Below, in pieces: positions 1-7,427 of a stretch of 45,457 nt of DNA (positions within the stretch are counted from its first letter, which is position 1; every line of letters begins with the position of its first letter). The notes beneath the pieces are model-generated. The model had not been told where the DNA came from. It made no database searches and saw only the letters and a program-made list of their open reading frames with translations. The position numbers and the translations under genes are program-made. Origin of the DNA: CAYVZZ01 sp964456185 (GTDB lineage: Bacteria > Pseudomonadota > Gammaproteobacteria > Pseudomonadales > Alcanivoracaceae); NCBI GenBank assembly GCA_964456185.1, contig CAYVZZ010000005.1, forward strand, positions 1 to 45,457, in the 5' to 3' direction.

Positions 1-34
1 CACATTGTTGTGCGGAAACCTCGGCTGCGGACAT
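1..34 (-). CDS. Start of an unidentified gene, clipped by the window edge
   Basis: An ATG on the minus strand at 34-32 is preceded by an AGGAG motif (plus-strand bases 39-43) at normal spacing. It opens a frame reading MSAAEVSAQQC before the window ends. It lies about 105 bp downstream of the ABC-F gene on the same strand and could be co-transcribed with it. Eleven residues are too few to assign a family, and I do not guess a function. The ribosome binding site is the main reason to believe it is a gene. Confidence 0.4.
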   Translation of the reverse strand, partial: MSAAEVSAQQC

Positions 35-139
35 CTTGGCTCCTGACCTTTTTGAGAAAGGGCGCTATTGTCCCCCAGTCGGTGGCAATCGGCAAACCCA
101 TTACAAGTTTGTGGGCTGGCTTGTCGGACAGTTGACGGA

Positions 140-2038
140 TTATCGCGCAGCCTCTAACGCCTCCATGGCCTCTAATAGTTGCTCTTCCAGAGCGTCTTGT
201 TGCTGGGTGAGCTGGCCTTGGTCGGTCAGTAAAGGCTGCAGCTTTGCCTGATTCTCTGCCTGATACAGTGATTCATCTGCCAGCTGGTGATTGATTTGTT
301 CCAGTTGCTGCTGAGTTTCGTCCAATTGCTTTTCAAGCTTTTTGATTTTGTTGTTGAGTGGCTTCAGGCGCGCACGTTCTTGGGCGGCTTGTTTGCGTTT
401 GTCGGCTTTGTTTTGTTTGGGGGTGTCAGGCGCAGGCGTGCTGGCAATGGTTTGCTGTTGTTGAGCTTGTTGGCGCGCCTGTTGAAGGTGGCGCGCGTAG
501 GCGGCCATGTCGTCTCGCCAAGTCGTGACCTTGCCTTGATCGACCAAAAGCAATTCATCGGTGCAGGTTTCCAGCAGCGTGAGATCATGGGAGATGAGTA
601 CGATGGCGCCTCGGTAATCTTGCAATGCCAGCATCAGGGCTTCGCGCATTTCTATATCAAGGTGGTTGGTCGGCTCGTCCAATAGTAATAGTGCGGGAGC
701 CTGTCGGACGAGCAACGCCAGCGCCAGACGCGTTTTCTCGCCACCAGAAAAACCGTCGATTGGCTCGAAGACGCGGTCGCCATGAAAGCCAAAACTGCCG
801 AGATATTTGCGGCCGTCCAGTTCGGTGATGTCGGTGTAATGGCGCTGTAATAAGGTTAACGGCGAAGCACTTAAATCCAACTGGTCGACTTGTTGCTGGT
901 GAAAATACCCAATCACCAAATCGGGCGCCGGGGTCAGTTTGCCGCCCAATAAAGGCAGTTGACCGACCAGGCTTTTAATAAGAGTTGATTTGCCTGCGCC
1001 ATTGGCGCCCAGCAGCCCGATGCGGCTGTCGGCAGTGAGGCGCAGATTGACCTGCTCGAGCAGTGGCTGGTCATAGCCGCAAACGGCATCCTCCAATGCG
1101 AGTAATGGATCGGGCAGGCGTTCGGGAGCCGGAATATCGAAGGTGAAGCCGGACTCAACATGGGCTGGTGCGCGTAGCTGCATGCGCTCCAGTGCTTTGA
1201 TGCGGCTTTGTGCTTGCCGTGCCTTGGTCGCTTTGTATTGAAAACGGTCAATGAAAGATTGCAAATGCGCACGTTGCTTTTCTTGCTTGTCGAAGGCTTT
1301 TTGCTGCTGTGCTAGTTGCTCGGCTCTTTGGCGTTCAAAGCTGGAATAGTTGCCGCTGTAATGGGTGAGTTGCTGGTGTTCGATGTGCAGCACATGGTCG
1401 ACGCATTGATCGAGAAAATGCCGATCGTGGGAAATGAGTAACAGGGTGCCCGGAAAGCGGTTAAGAAAATCGCCTAGCCAAAGGATGGCGTCCAAATCCA
1501 AATGGTTGGTGGGCTCGTCGAGCAAGAGGATGTCGGCTTGTGCCATCAAGGTGCGCGCCAGATTCATGCGCACACGCCAACCGCCGGAGAAGTCGGCCAC
1601 GGGAGCCTGCTGCTTGGCTTCGCTGAAACCAAGTCCGGCGAGCAGTTCCGCGGCTCTGGCAGGTGCCGACCAGGCATCGAGCGTGTCGAGCTGGGCATGA
1701 CAGTTGCCAATGGCGTGGCCATCGTCGGCGGCTTCGGCAGCCTCTAGAGCCGCTTGTGCGGCTTGTAGGCGCTCGTCACCTTCTAGCACATATTCCAGCG
1801 CGCTGGTTGTCAGGCCGGGCACTTCTTGAGCCATACAGGCCAGACGCTGGTTGTCGTCCCGTAATAAGGTGCCGCTATCGGCGTCGCGTTCGCCTAATAA
1901 CAAACGGAACAGCGAGGTTTTGCCGCAGCCGTTGCGGCCGGCCACGCCCACATGCCAGCCGTCGGCAATGCGCAGCTGGGGGCAGTCAAACAGAATATGC
2001 TCGCCTTGGCGCAGGCGAATGTTGTTGAGTTCTATCAC
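140..2038 (-). CDS. yheS: ABC-F family ATPase, YheS type (ribosome-associated)
   Basis: Soluble protein with two tandem ABC ATPase domains and no membrane segment, the ABC-F layout. ABC-F proteins act at the ribosomal E site and relieve stalled or poorly positioned tRNA; they are not transporters. Visible motifs are Walker A GRNGCGKTS and GANGAGKST, signatures FSGGWRVRMNLA and FSGGEKTRLALA, and two LLLDEPTNHLD Walker B segments. The linker between the domains is rich in Gln, Lys and Arg, and the C-terminus is a Gln/Glu/Leu-rich predicted coiled coil. I chose the GTG at 2038 because it gives an N-terminus MIELNNIRLRQG and about 632 residues, close to E. coli YheS. The frame stays open to a TTG at 2116, which would add 26 unconserved-looking residues and overlap the divergent neighbour. 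Family is certain; the exact start is less so. Confidence 0.93.
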   Translation of the reverse strand: MIELNNIRLRQGEHILFDCPQLRIADGWHVGVAGRNGCGKTSLFRLLLGERDADSGTLLRDDNQRLACMAQEVPGLTTSALEYVLEGDERLQAAQAALEAAEAADDGHAIGNCHAQLDTLDAWSAPARAAELLAGLGFSEAKQQAPVADFSGGWRVRMNLARTLMAQADILLLDEPTNHLDLDAILWLGDFLNRFPGTLLLISHDRHFLDQCVDHVLHIEHQQLTHYSGNYSSFERQRAEQLAQQQKAFDKQEKQRAHLQSFIDRFQYKATKARQAQSRIKALERMQLRAPAHVESGFTFDIPAPERLPDPLLALEDAVCGYDQPLLEQVNLRLTADSRIGLLGANGAGKSTLIKSLVGQLPLLGGKLTPAPDLVIGYFHQQQVDQLDLSASPLTLLQRHYTDITELDGRKYLGSFGFHGDRVFEPIDGFSGGEKTRLALALLVRQAPALLLLDEPTNHLDIEMREALMLALQDYRGAIVLISHDLTLLETCTDELLLVDQGKVTTWRDDMAAYARHLQQARQQAQQQQTIASTPAPDTPKQNKADKRKQAAQERARLKPLNNKIKKLEKQLDETQQQLEQINHQLADESLYQAENQAKLQPLLTDQGQLTQQQDALEEQLLEAMEALEAAR

Positions 2039-2133
2039 CTTGAGTGGATGCTCCGGGACGGTGTTGTCAGTGAAGGCGACAGCCTCTGCTGTCGTTGCTG
2101 TTGCCGCGCTTAACAATGGCGCATAATGGCAGC

Positions 2134-2550
2134 ATGAAAGATTGTACCTTGCTAACCTTCATCCGTGAATGCGATCGCCAATCCGATCTTTGGCAGGTAG
2201 TGACGCGTTTTCACGATACCTTTCAGCAGCCACGCTTGTTGTTGCTGTGCGCTGTTTGGTTGAGTGGACAGCAACGTATTCTGTCAGCTGGGCAGGCGCG
2301 ACAACTGAGGCAATGGGCAGAGGAGTATGCCGGTTTAACGCTGGAAGAGGCGGCCAGTTTGCTGGATGAACAACTTGCCTCCTGGACATTTCCGCTTGCC
2401 CAAGGCGATGTGGATACCTGCGTGTTGCGGTTGTTTCCGGAAATTGGCTTTTGTGAAGGACAAACCCGGCTACTGCAAGAGCTGGTGACAAGTGCGTCTG
2501 GCGTTGAGCCTGCGGCCGACCCGGTGGCCGGCCACAGAACGACCGATTAG
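2134..2550 (+). CDS. TIGR02444 (DUF2390) family protein
   Basis: A protein of about 138 residues containing the family's typical core: an LW...V..FH..FQQPRLLLLCAVWLSGQQ segment followed by a helical, Leu/Ala/Gln-rich region. The family is recognised from sequence memory and has no established biochemical role. In pseudomonads and relatives it sits beside a YheS-type ABC-F gene, as here, where the two are divergent with starts about 95 bp apart. Start: ATG at 2134; an in-frame ATG at 2116 would add six residues. No signal peptide or membrane helix is seen. Its last bases (2547-2550) overlap the stop codon of the convergent phoX gene. Confidence 0.72.
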   Translation: MKDCTLLTFIRECDRQSDLWQVVTRFHDTFQQPRLLLLCAVWLSGQQRILSAGQARQLRQWAEEYAGLTLEEAASLLDEQLASWTFPLAQGDVDTCVLRLFPEIGFCEGQTRLLQELVTSASGVEPAADPVAGHRTTD

Positions 2551-4547
2551 AGCGCGATAACGCCCTTGTCGAGACGCCTGATGGCCAAGGTGGCCGAGCG
2601 GGGTGGCATGTCGGGGGCATAATCGGGAAAACCGCCGCTGGGGTGCTGAACATTGACGAACAGAGTGCGTTGGTCCTTGGATAAATCACAGCCGGTAATT
2701 TCTGAACCGGCCGGTCCGACAAGAAAGCGTTTTAGTTGCGCCTGACTTTGGGCGTTCACATACCCCTTGTCCAGATTGGCAGGTATCACTGCCAGCATTT
2801 GATTGTTGGTGGCATCGGCCACGGCATTGCCGCCATTGTCGGTTTGTATCCAGAGGATACCGCGCGGATCAAACCAGATGCCGTCAGGGCTGGCAAACTG
2901 ATTGGCGGCGGTCAGCCCACAGGGGTTGGCCTTTTTGTCGCCTTTGGCGGGGCCGCCAAACGCAAAAATATCCCAGTGGAAGCGGGTGGCCGTGGGGTCG
3001 CCTTGGTGTTCACGCTGGCGAATGATATGACCATATTCATTTTTCGGGCGGGGATTGGCGGCGTTGACGGCTTCTTCGCCCGGCTGCCCGCGGTCGGAGT
3101 TGTTGGTCATGGTGTAATAAATGTCGCCCGTGACCGGGTCGACGGTGGACCATTCGGGGCGATCCATGGGCGTGGGGTTAAGCAGGTCGGCTGCCAGGCG
3201 CGTTTTGACCAACACCTCGGCCTGGCTACTAAAATGTTGTGCCAGTTTGGGGCTTTTGTTGATGTCCAGTGGTAACCATTGGCCGGTGCCGTCATTGTTG
3301 AAGCGGGCGACATATAAAGTGCCATGGTCGAGCATGTCCGGGTCCGGATGGTTGGGGTCCCAAACATCATTGGTGACAAATTTGTAGCAATATTCGCCAC
3401 GGGCATCGTCTCCCATGTAAAACGCCAAGCGTTTACCGGGCACAATGGGGCTGGGGGCAACGCCTTCATGACGAAAGCGGCCTAGTGCGGTGCGTTTTTT
3501 GGGTAGACTGGTGGGGTCATAAGGGTCTACTTCGACTACCCAGCCAAACTGGTTGGCTTCATTGCGCCAATCCTCTTGCGGTTCAGCGGCGCTTTCGGTG
3601 ATGTCGAAACGCGCGAAGAGATCGCGCTCGGCTGCATCGGCATGGGCGGCTACCGCATGCCAGCTTTTCCATGATTGGGTGCTAATGCCATAGCGTTCGT
3701 GTTCCGGCTTGTTGTCACGGCTGACAAAATAGCTTTGGAAGTTTTCTTCGCCGGATAAATAGGTATTCCACGGCGTGCTGCCGGCACCACAATTATTCAA
3801 GGTGCCGCGTCCTTCCGAGGCATCCAGGCTATAGGGTGTCACCAGCCATTTGCTGAGTGCTGCCGGCCCGGTAAGCAGGCAGGGGGTGTTGGCGGTAATG
3901 CGACGGTTGTAGCTGGACAGGTGGTGCGTCCATTTGTCGGCTTGTCGGTGGATACGCGTCACCGAGATGCCGTGGGCGGCCATTTCCAATCGCACTTGTT
4001 GCGGATCACTGGGTAGACCTTGGGCATCTTTTGTGATGCCTTGAGGGAAGAGCACCTCCGCGGTGATATTTTCATGGTTGGTCACCAGCAGGCCGCTGTT
4101 GGGGTCGTCCTGTTGAAAGACCTTCATGCCGTCATGGTGCATGCCGGCTTGGGTGAGTTGCGCGGCGGCGGTCGGGTGGTCGGGGTTAAATTTCGTGCCA
4201 ACGAGCAAGGTGGGGGTGCCCCAGGGGATTAAGATGTCGGCCGTATAGCCTTCGGGTAAAGTCAGTGTGTCGGCGGTTGTGCCGGCCACCGAAGCGAAAG
4301 TTAATTGTTTAGGGGGTTCGGGGGACTGGGGTGTCGTGGCCTTTGCCGGGTCATCATCGTCTGAGCTGCAACCGGCTAGCCCGGCTCCGGCAAAAAAGGT
4401 GGTCGCCGCCAGCCCCAATCCGCCTTTAAGCGTGGTGCGACGGTCAAGACGTTTTTGCAGGAGGCTTTGCATGCTTTTTGCGTTGCTGCCAGAGCGTTGT
4501 GGTTCGTTGAGGTCGACCGCTGAGTTGGAGGGGGTTCGAGGTGTCAT
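2547..4547 (-). CDS. phoX: PhoX family alkaline phosphatase (DUF839), Tat-exported, possible lipoprotein
   Basis: A 666-residue PhoX-type phosphatase, an Fe/Ca-dependent phosphomonoesterase that releases phosphate outside the cytoplasm. The N-terminus carries a twin-arginine motif (DRRTTLKGG, residues 35-43), then a hydrophobic stretch ending LAGC (57-60) and SSDDDD. This looks like a lipobox on a Tat substrate. Further on are LVTNHEN (about 155-161) and NNCGAGSTPWNTYLSGEENF (251-270), the Cys/Glu region known to hold metal ligands in this family, plus the later EGVAPSP and PDGIWFDPRG segments. Start: ATG at 4547 with GGAGAG just upstream. A two-repeat PhoB box lies about 46 bp upstream, which supports control by phosphate starvation. 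Its stop overlaps the stop of the TIGR02444 gene. Confidence 0.93.
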   Translation of the reverse strand: MTPRTPSNSAVDLNEPQRSGSNAKSMQSLLQKRLDRRTTLKGGLGLAATTFFAGAGLAGCSSDDDDPAKATTPQSPEPPKQLTFASVAGTTADTLTLPEGYTADILIPWGTPTLLVGTKFNPDHPTAAAQLTQAGMHHDGMKVFQQDDPNSGLLVTNHENITAEVLFPQGITKDAQGLPSDPQQVRLEMAAHGISVTRIHRQADKWTHHLSSYNRRITANTPCLLTGPAALSKWLVTPYSLDASEGRGTLNNCGAGSTPWNTYLSGEENFQSYFVSRDNKPEHERYGISTQSWKSWHAVAAHADAAERDLFARFDITESAAEPQEDWRNEANQFGWVVEVDPYDPTSLPKKRTALGRFRHEGVAPSPIVPGKRLAFYMGDDARGEYCYKFVTNDVWDPNHPDPDMLDHGTLYVARFNNDGTGQWLPLDINKSPKLAQHFSSQAEVLVKTRLAADLLNPTPMDRPEWSTVDPVTGDIYYTMTNNSDRGQPGEEAVNAANPRPKNEYGHIIRQREHQGDPTATRFHWDIFAFGGPAKGDKKANPCGLTAANQFASPDGIWFDPRGILWIQTDNGGNAVADATNNQMLAVIPANLDKGYVNAQSQAQLKRFLVGPAGSEITGCDLSKDQRTLFVNVQHPSGGFPDYAPDMPPRSATLAIRRLDKGVIAL

Positions 4548-4592
4548 GATTCTCTCCTTGGAAGTTAGCTTTCGCTAGTTTGAGAAGAGAAA

Positions 4593-4610
4593 GTGACAAG
4601 CAAATGACAA
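4593..4610 (-). promoter_or_regulatory. PhoB (Pho) box upstream of phoX
   Basis: Read on the minus strand the site is TTGTCATTTGCTTGTCAC: two TTGTCA(T/C) repeats 11 bp apart, very close to the Pho-box consensus CTGTCAT-N4-CTGTCAC. It begins about 46 bp before the phoX start codon. A weak -10-like CAAACT follows about 11 bp after the second repeat, the spacing expected when PhoB replaces the -35 contact. The sequence match is direct; control by PhoB is inferred from the consensus and the gene's function. Confidence 0.78.
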
Positions 4611-4627
4611 GCAGACTATTTCAGCAT

Positions 4628-5323
4628 CTACCAGGATAGACGCACCAAGCGCCTTTGCACTTCTAACCACTCGGTAATGATGTGCCATTGCGGGGCATCA
4701 GGATCATTCTTTTGAATGGGCAGCTCATGGATACCTTTGCCTTCGCTAAAAGCCTGGGTGTAACGCTGGGTATCGCGCAGGGTGACCAGAAAGGGAATGC
4801 CTAGACTATTCAAGAATTTTTCTAGTTTCGTATAGGCATTGGTGTTGATGTTGGCGCGATTGGCGACTACTGCCAGTCGTTTAGGCGCTTGGCGGTAGCT
4901 GGGGGTGAGCATCAGCATTTGCAAAAAGCGTGTAACAGCGTGGATGTCGATGGCGCTGGGTAACACCGGAATGAGGACCACCTGTGTAATGCGTAGCAGC
5001 TGATTGAGGCTGTGCTTGTCCAGCCCGGCGGGCGAGTCGATCACCAGGTTGGCAGTCGCGCGCGTGAGTCCCTGCTGCAGCAGGCTGGACGATAGATCGG
5101 CTTGGCTGGGCATGGCTAGTGGCTTGACGGCTGCCAGGTCGGCGTTGGCTTGGCGCTGTTTCAACCAGTAGGAAGAGGAGCCTTGGGGGTCAAGATCCAT
5201 GAGCGTTGTCGCCATTTGGCGACTGGCGTAATAGCTGGCCAAATTGGTCGCAAGCGTGGTTTTGCCGCAGCCGCCTTTGGCGTTGGCAATAAAAATGCTG
5301 AATTGAGAATTCGCAGGGGGCAT
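4628..5323 (-). CDS. Orphan ParA/MinD-family ATPase
   Basis: ParA-superfamily protein of about 231 residues. It has the deviant Walker A IANAKGGCGKTTLATN at the N-terminus, the Walker A' segment DLDPQGSSSYW and the Walker B LVIDSPAGLD. Such proteins use ATP-dependent dimerisation to position DNA, protein clusters or surface structures. No parB, centromere-like repeats or replication genes are nearby, so this is an orphan rather than a plasmid partition gene, and its cargo is unknown. I prefer the ATG at 5323 (MPPANSQFSIFIANAKGG) because close relatives begin just before the P-loop. A GTG at 5356 is also open; neither has a clear ribosome binding site. It is divergent from the FKBP gene and about 80 bp upstream of the phoX promoter on the same strand. 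Confidence 0.82.
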   Translation of the reverse strand: MPPANSQFSIFIANAKGGCGKTTLATNLASYYASRQMATTLMDLDPQGSSSYWLKQRQANADLAAVKPLAMPSQADLSSSLLQQGLTRATANLVIDSPAGLDKHSLNQLLRITQVVLIPVLPSAIDIHAVTRFLQMLMLTPSYRQAPKRLAVVANRANINTNAYTKLEKFLNSLGIPFLVTLRDTQRYTQAFSEGKGIHELPIQKNDPDAPQWHIITEWLEVQRRLVRLSW

Positions 5324-5462
5324 GAACTGTTTTTGCTTTGGTGTGTCTCTATGCACTATAGCAGGAAAATTCCGATGAAAAAGGATGTGACACAGCTGCG
5401 TGACTTATGTGGTAGTTTCAGGCATGCTGTGGCGATTCAAATATAACGTGGAGAGTCGAACA

Positions 5463-6167
5463 ATGAAAAAACAAGGCCTTTTGATTCTGCTGGCGGGCGC
5501 ATTAGCCGCCTGTGGTGGCAACAGTGTCAGCCTCGATACCACAGCGCAGAAAGCCTCTTATACGTTGGGCTATAAGTCTGGCGTGCAGTTGCATACCAGT
5601 GCGCCACAAATTGACGTTGACGCATTTGTCGCCGGTTTACGTGCTGGCACCGAAGGGAAAAGCAAGCTGACTGAAGAGGAAATGAGCGCTTCAATTAAAG
5701 CCTTCCGTAAGCAAATTACCCAAGAACGTAAGGCCGATTTGGAAAAAACTGCCTCTGCTAATAAAGCGGAAGCGGAAGCCTTCTTGAAGAAGAATGCTGA
5801 GAAGGACGGTGTAAAAGTGCTCGATAGCGGCATTCAATATATTGTCGAAAAATCGGGTAATAAAGACGCCGCCGTGCCAACACTGGACGATACCGTTGTG
5901 GCCGATTACACCGGCACATTAATCGACGGCACTGTGTTTGATAGCTCGGTGAAGCGTGGCAAGCCTGCGACTTTTCCGCTAAAGCACGTGATTGAAGGTT
6001 GGCAGAAGGTGCTGACTCATATGCACGTTGGCGATAAATGGAAAGTGTTTATTCCGCCGCAACTGGCCTATGGTGAACAGGGCGCGGGCAGCATGATTGG
6101 CCCGAACGAGCTGTTGATATTCGAAATCGAGCTGAAAAAGGTTATTCCGGGCGATAAAAGCAAGTAA
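5463..6167 (+). CDS. FKBP-type peptidyl-prolyl isomerase lipoprotein (FkpA/Mip-like)
   Basis: A 234-residue lipoprotein with an N-terminal dimerisation segment and a C-terminal FKBP domain. The signal peptide ends LAGALAAC (Cys17) followed by GG, so outer-membrane rather than inner-membrane retention is expected. The middle is a charged helical linker rich in Lys, Glu and Ala. The FKBP domain shows VVADYTGTLIDGTVFDSS, FPLKHVIEGWQKVL, VFIPPQLAYGEQGAG and LLIFEIELKKV. Such proteins catalyse cis-trans isomerisation of prolyl bonds and act as periplasmic chaperones. Start: ATG at 5463 preceded by GGAGAG at 5450-5455; a longer upstream reading frame has no ribosome binding site and would bury the signal peptide. 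A strong hairpin terminator follows. Confidence 0.93.
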   Translation: MKKQGLLILLAGALAACGGNSVSLDTTAQKASYTLGYKSGVQLHTSAPQIDVDAFVAGLRAGTEGKSKLTEEEMSASIKAFRKQITQERKADLEKTASANKAEAEAFLKKNAEKDGVKVLDSGIQYIVEKSGNKDAAVPTLDDTVVADYTGTLIDGTVFDSSVKRGKPATFPLKHVIEGWQKVLTHMHVGDKWKVFIPPQLAYGEQGAGSMIGPNELLIFEIELKKVIPGDKSK

Positions 6168-6188
6168 GTTGCCTTGGTAATACCATTC

Positions 6189-6226
6189 AAAACGCCCGCA
6201 ACAATTGTGTTGACGGGCGTTTTGCT
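6189..6226 (+). terminator. Rho-independent terminator after the FKBP gene
   Basis: Inverted repeat AAAACGCCCG (6189-6198) and CGGGCGTTTT (6214-6223), with a 15-nt loop and a short T run. It separates the FKBP gene from mreB. Confidence 0.75.
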
Positions 6227-6270
6227 TGCAATGGATTGCGAAGTAAGTCGCTTGCCCTGTGTTGATGGCA

Positions 6271-6299
6271 TTGGTAGAGTGACGCTCCATATATAGACT
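6271..6299 (+). promoter_or_regulatory. Candidate sigma-70 promoter for mreB
   Basis: TTGGTA (6271-6276) and TAGACT (6294-6299) with a 17-bp spacer, each matching four of six consensus bases. It would start transcription near 6306, about 33 nt before the mreB ATG. It lies after the FKBP terminator, where a promoter is needed. Identified by eye only. Confidence 0.4.
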
Positions 6300-6338
6300 G
6301 TTGTTGTCAACCCCAATTTTTCAGGAATCCTGCCTCAG

Positions 6339-7382
6339 ATGTCTCTTTTTAAACGTGTTCGTGGAATGTTTTCCACTGATCTTTCCATTGATTTGGGTAC
6401 AGCGAATACGCTGATTTATGTGCGTGAACGCGGAATCGTATTGAATGAACCGTCGGTTGTGGCTATCCGCCAGCACGGTATGCAAAAAAGTGTGGCGGCG
6501 GTCGGCACCGATGCCAAGCGTATGTTGGGGCGTACGCCGGGCAATATTACCGCCATCCGTCCCATGAAAGACGGTGTTATTGCCGATTTCGATGTCACCG
6601 AAAAAATGTTGCAGTACTTTATTAAGAAGGTACACGAGACCGGCTTTTTTCCGCCGGCACCGCGTGTGCTGGTGTGTGTGCCATGTAAATCGACTCAGGT
6701 CGAACGGCGTGCCATTCGCGAATCGGCCTATGGTGCCGGTGCCCGCGAAGTGTTTTTGATTGAAGAACCCATGGCCGCCGCCATTGGTGCGGGTTTGCCG
6801 GTTGAAGAGGCCAACGGTTCCATGGTGGTCGATATCGGTGGTGGTACCACTGAAATTGCACTGATTTCATTGAACGGTGTGGTCTATGCTGAATCGGTTC
6901 GTGTGGGTGGTGATCGCTTTGATGAATCCATCGTGGCTTATGTGCGCCGTGAATACGGCAGTGCCATTGGTGAGTCGACCGCCGAGCGTATCAAGCATGA
7001 AGTCGGCATGGCGTATCCGGGTGGTGAAGTGCGCGAAATTGACGTGCGCGGCCGCAACTTGGCGGAAGGCATTCCGCGCAGCTTTACGCTAAGCAGTGAC
7101 GAAATTCTGGAATCGCTCAAGGGTGCGCTGAATGACATCGTTAATGCGGTGAAGAGCGCATTGGAGGCCTCGCCTCCGGAGCTAGCCAGTGATATTGCCG
7201 AGCGCGGCTTGGTGATTACCGGTGGCGGCGCTTTGCTGCGTGATATCGATCGCTTGTTGAGCGAAGAAACCGGCCTGCCAGTGATTATCGCTGATGATCC
7301 GCTGACCTGCGTTGCGCGTGGTGGTGGTAAGGCGCTAGAGCTGATGGATGCCCGTAGTTTTGATTCTCTGGCAACCAGCTGA
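6339..7382 (+). CDS. mreB: Rod shape-determining protein MreB
   Basis: A 347-residue bacterial actin homologue, full length. MreB polymerises on the inner face of the cytoplasmic membrane and directs the lateral-wall elongation complex. The actin-fold ATP-binding motifs are visible: DLGTANTLIYV near the N-terminus (phosphate 1), VVDIGGGTTEIALISL (phosphate 2), and GLVITGGGALLRDIDRLL (adenosine). The amphipathic N-terminus MSLFKRVRGMF fits membrane contact. Start: ATG at 6339 with AGGA about 12 bp upstream. It is the first gene of the mreB-mreC-mreD cluster and probably of the longer run that continues to 15374. Confidence 0.98.
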   Translation: MSLFKRVRGMFSTDLSIDLGTANTLIYVRERGIVLNEPSVVAIRQHGMQKSVAAVGTDAKRMLGRTPGNITAIRPMKDGVIADFDVTEKMLQYFIKKVHETGFFPPAPRVLVCVPCKSTQVERRAIRESAYGAGAREVFLIEEPMAAAIGAGLPVEEANGSMVVDIGGGTTEIALISLNGVVYAESVRVGGDRFDESIVAYVRREYGSAIGESTAERIKHEVGMAYPGGEVREIDVRGRNLAEGIPRSFTLSSDEILESLKGALNDIVNAVKSALEASPPELASDIAERGLVITGGGALLRDIDRLLSEETGLPVIIADDPLTCVARGGGKALELMDARSFDSLATS

Positions 7383-7427
7383 GCCCTAAGCGCGGGGTAA
7401 TTTAAGCCTGCGTGTGGCTGAGGTGGC

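Noticed and set aside
5375..5446. A 23-codon frame (MKKDVTQLRDLCG...) upstream of the FKBP lipoprotein gene
   Set aside because: It has a weak AGGA upstream and ends 16 bp before the FKBP start, so a leader peptide is imaginable. There is no attenuator structure or family support.
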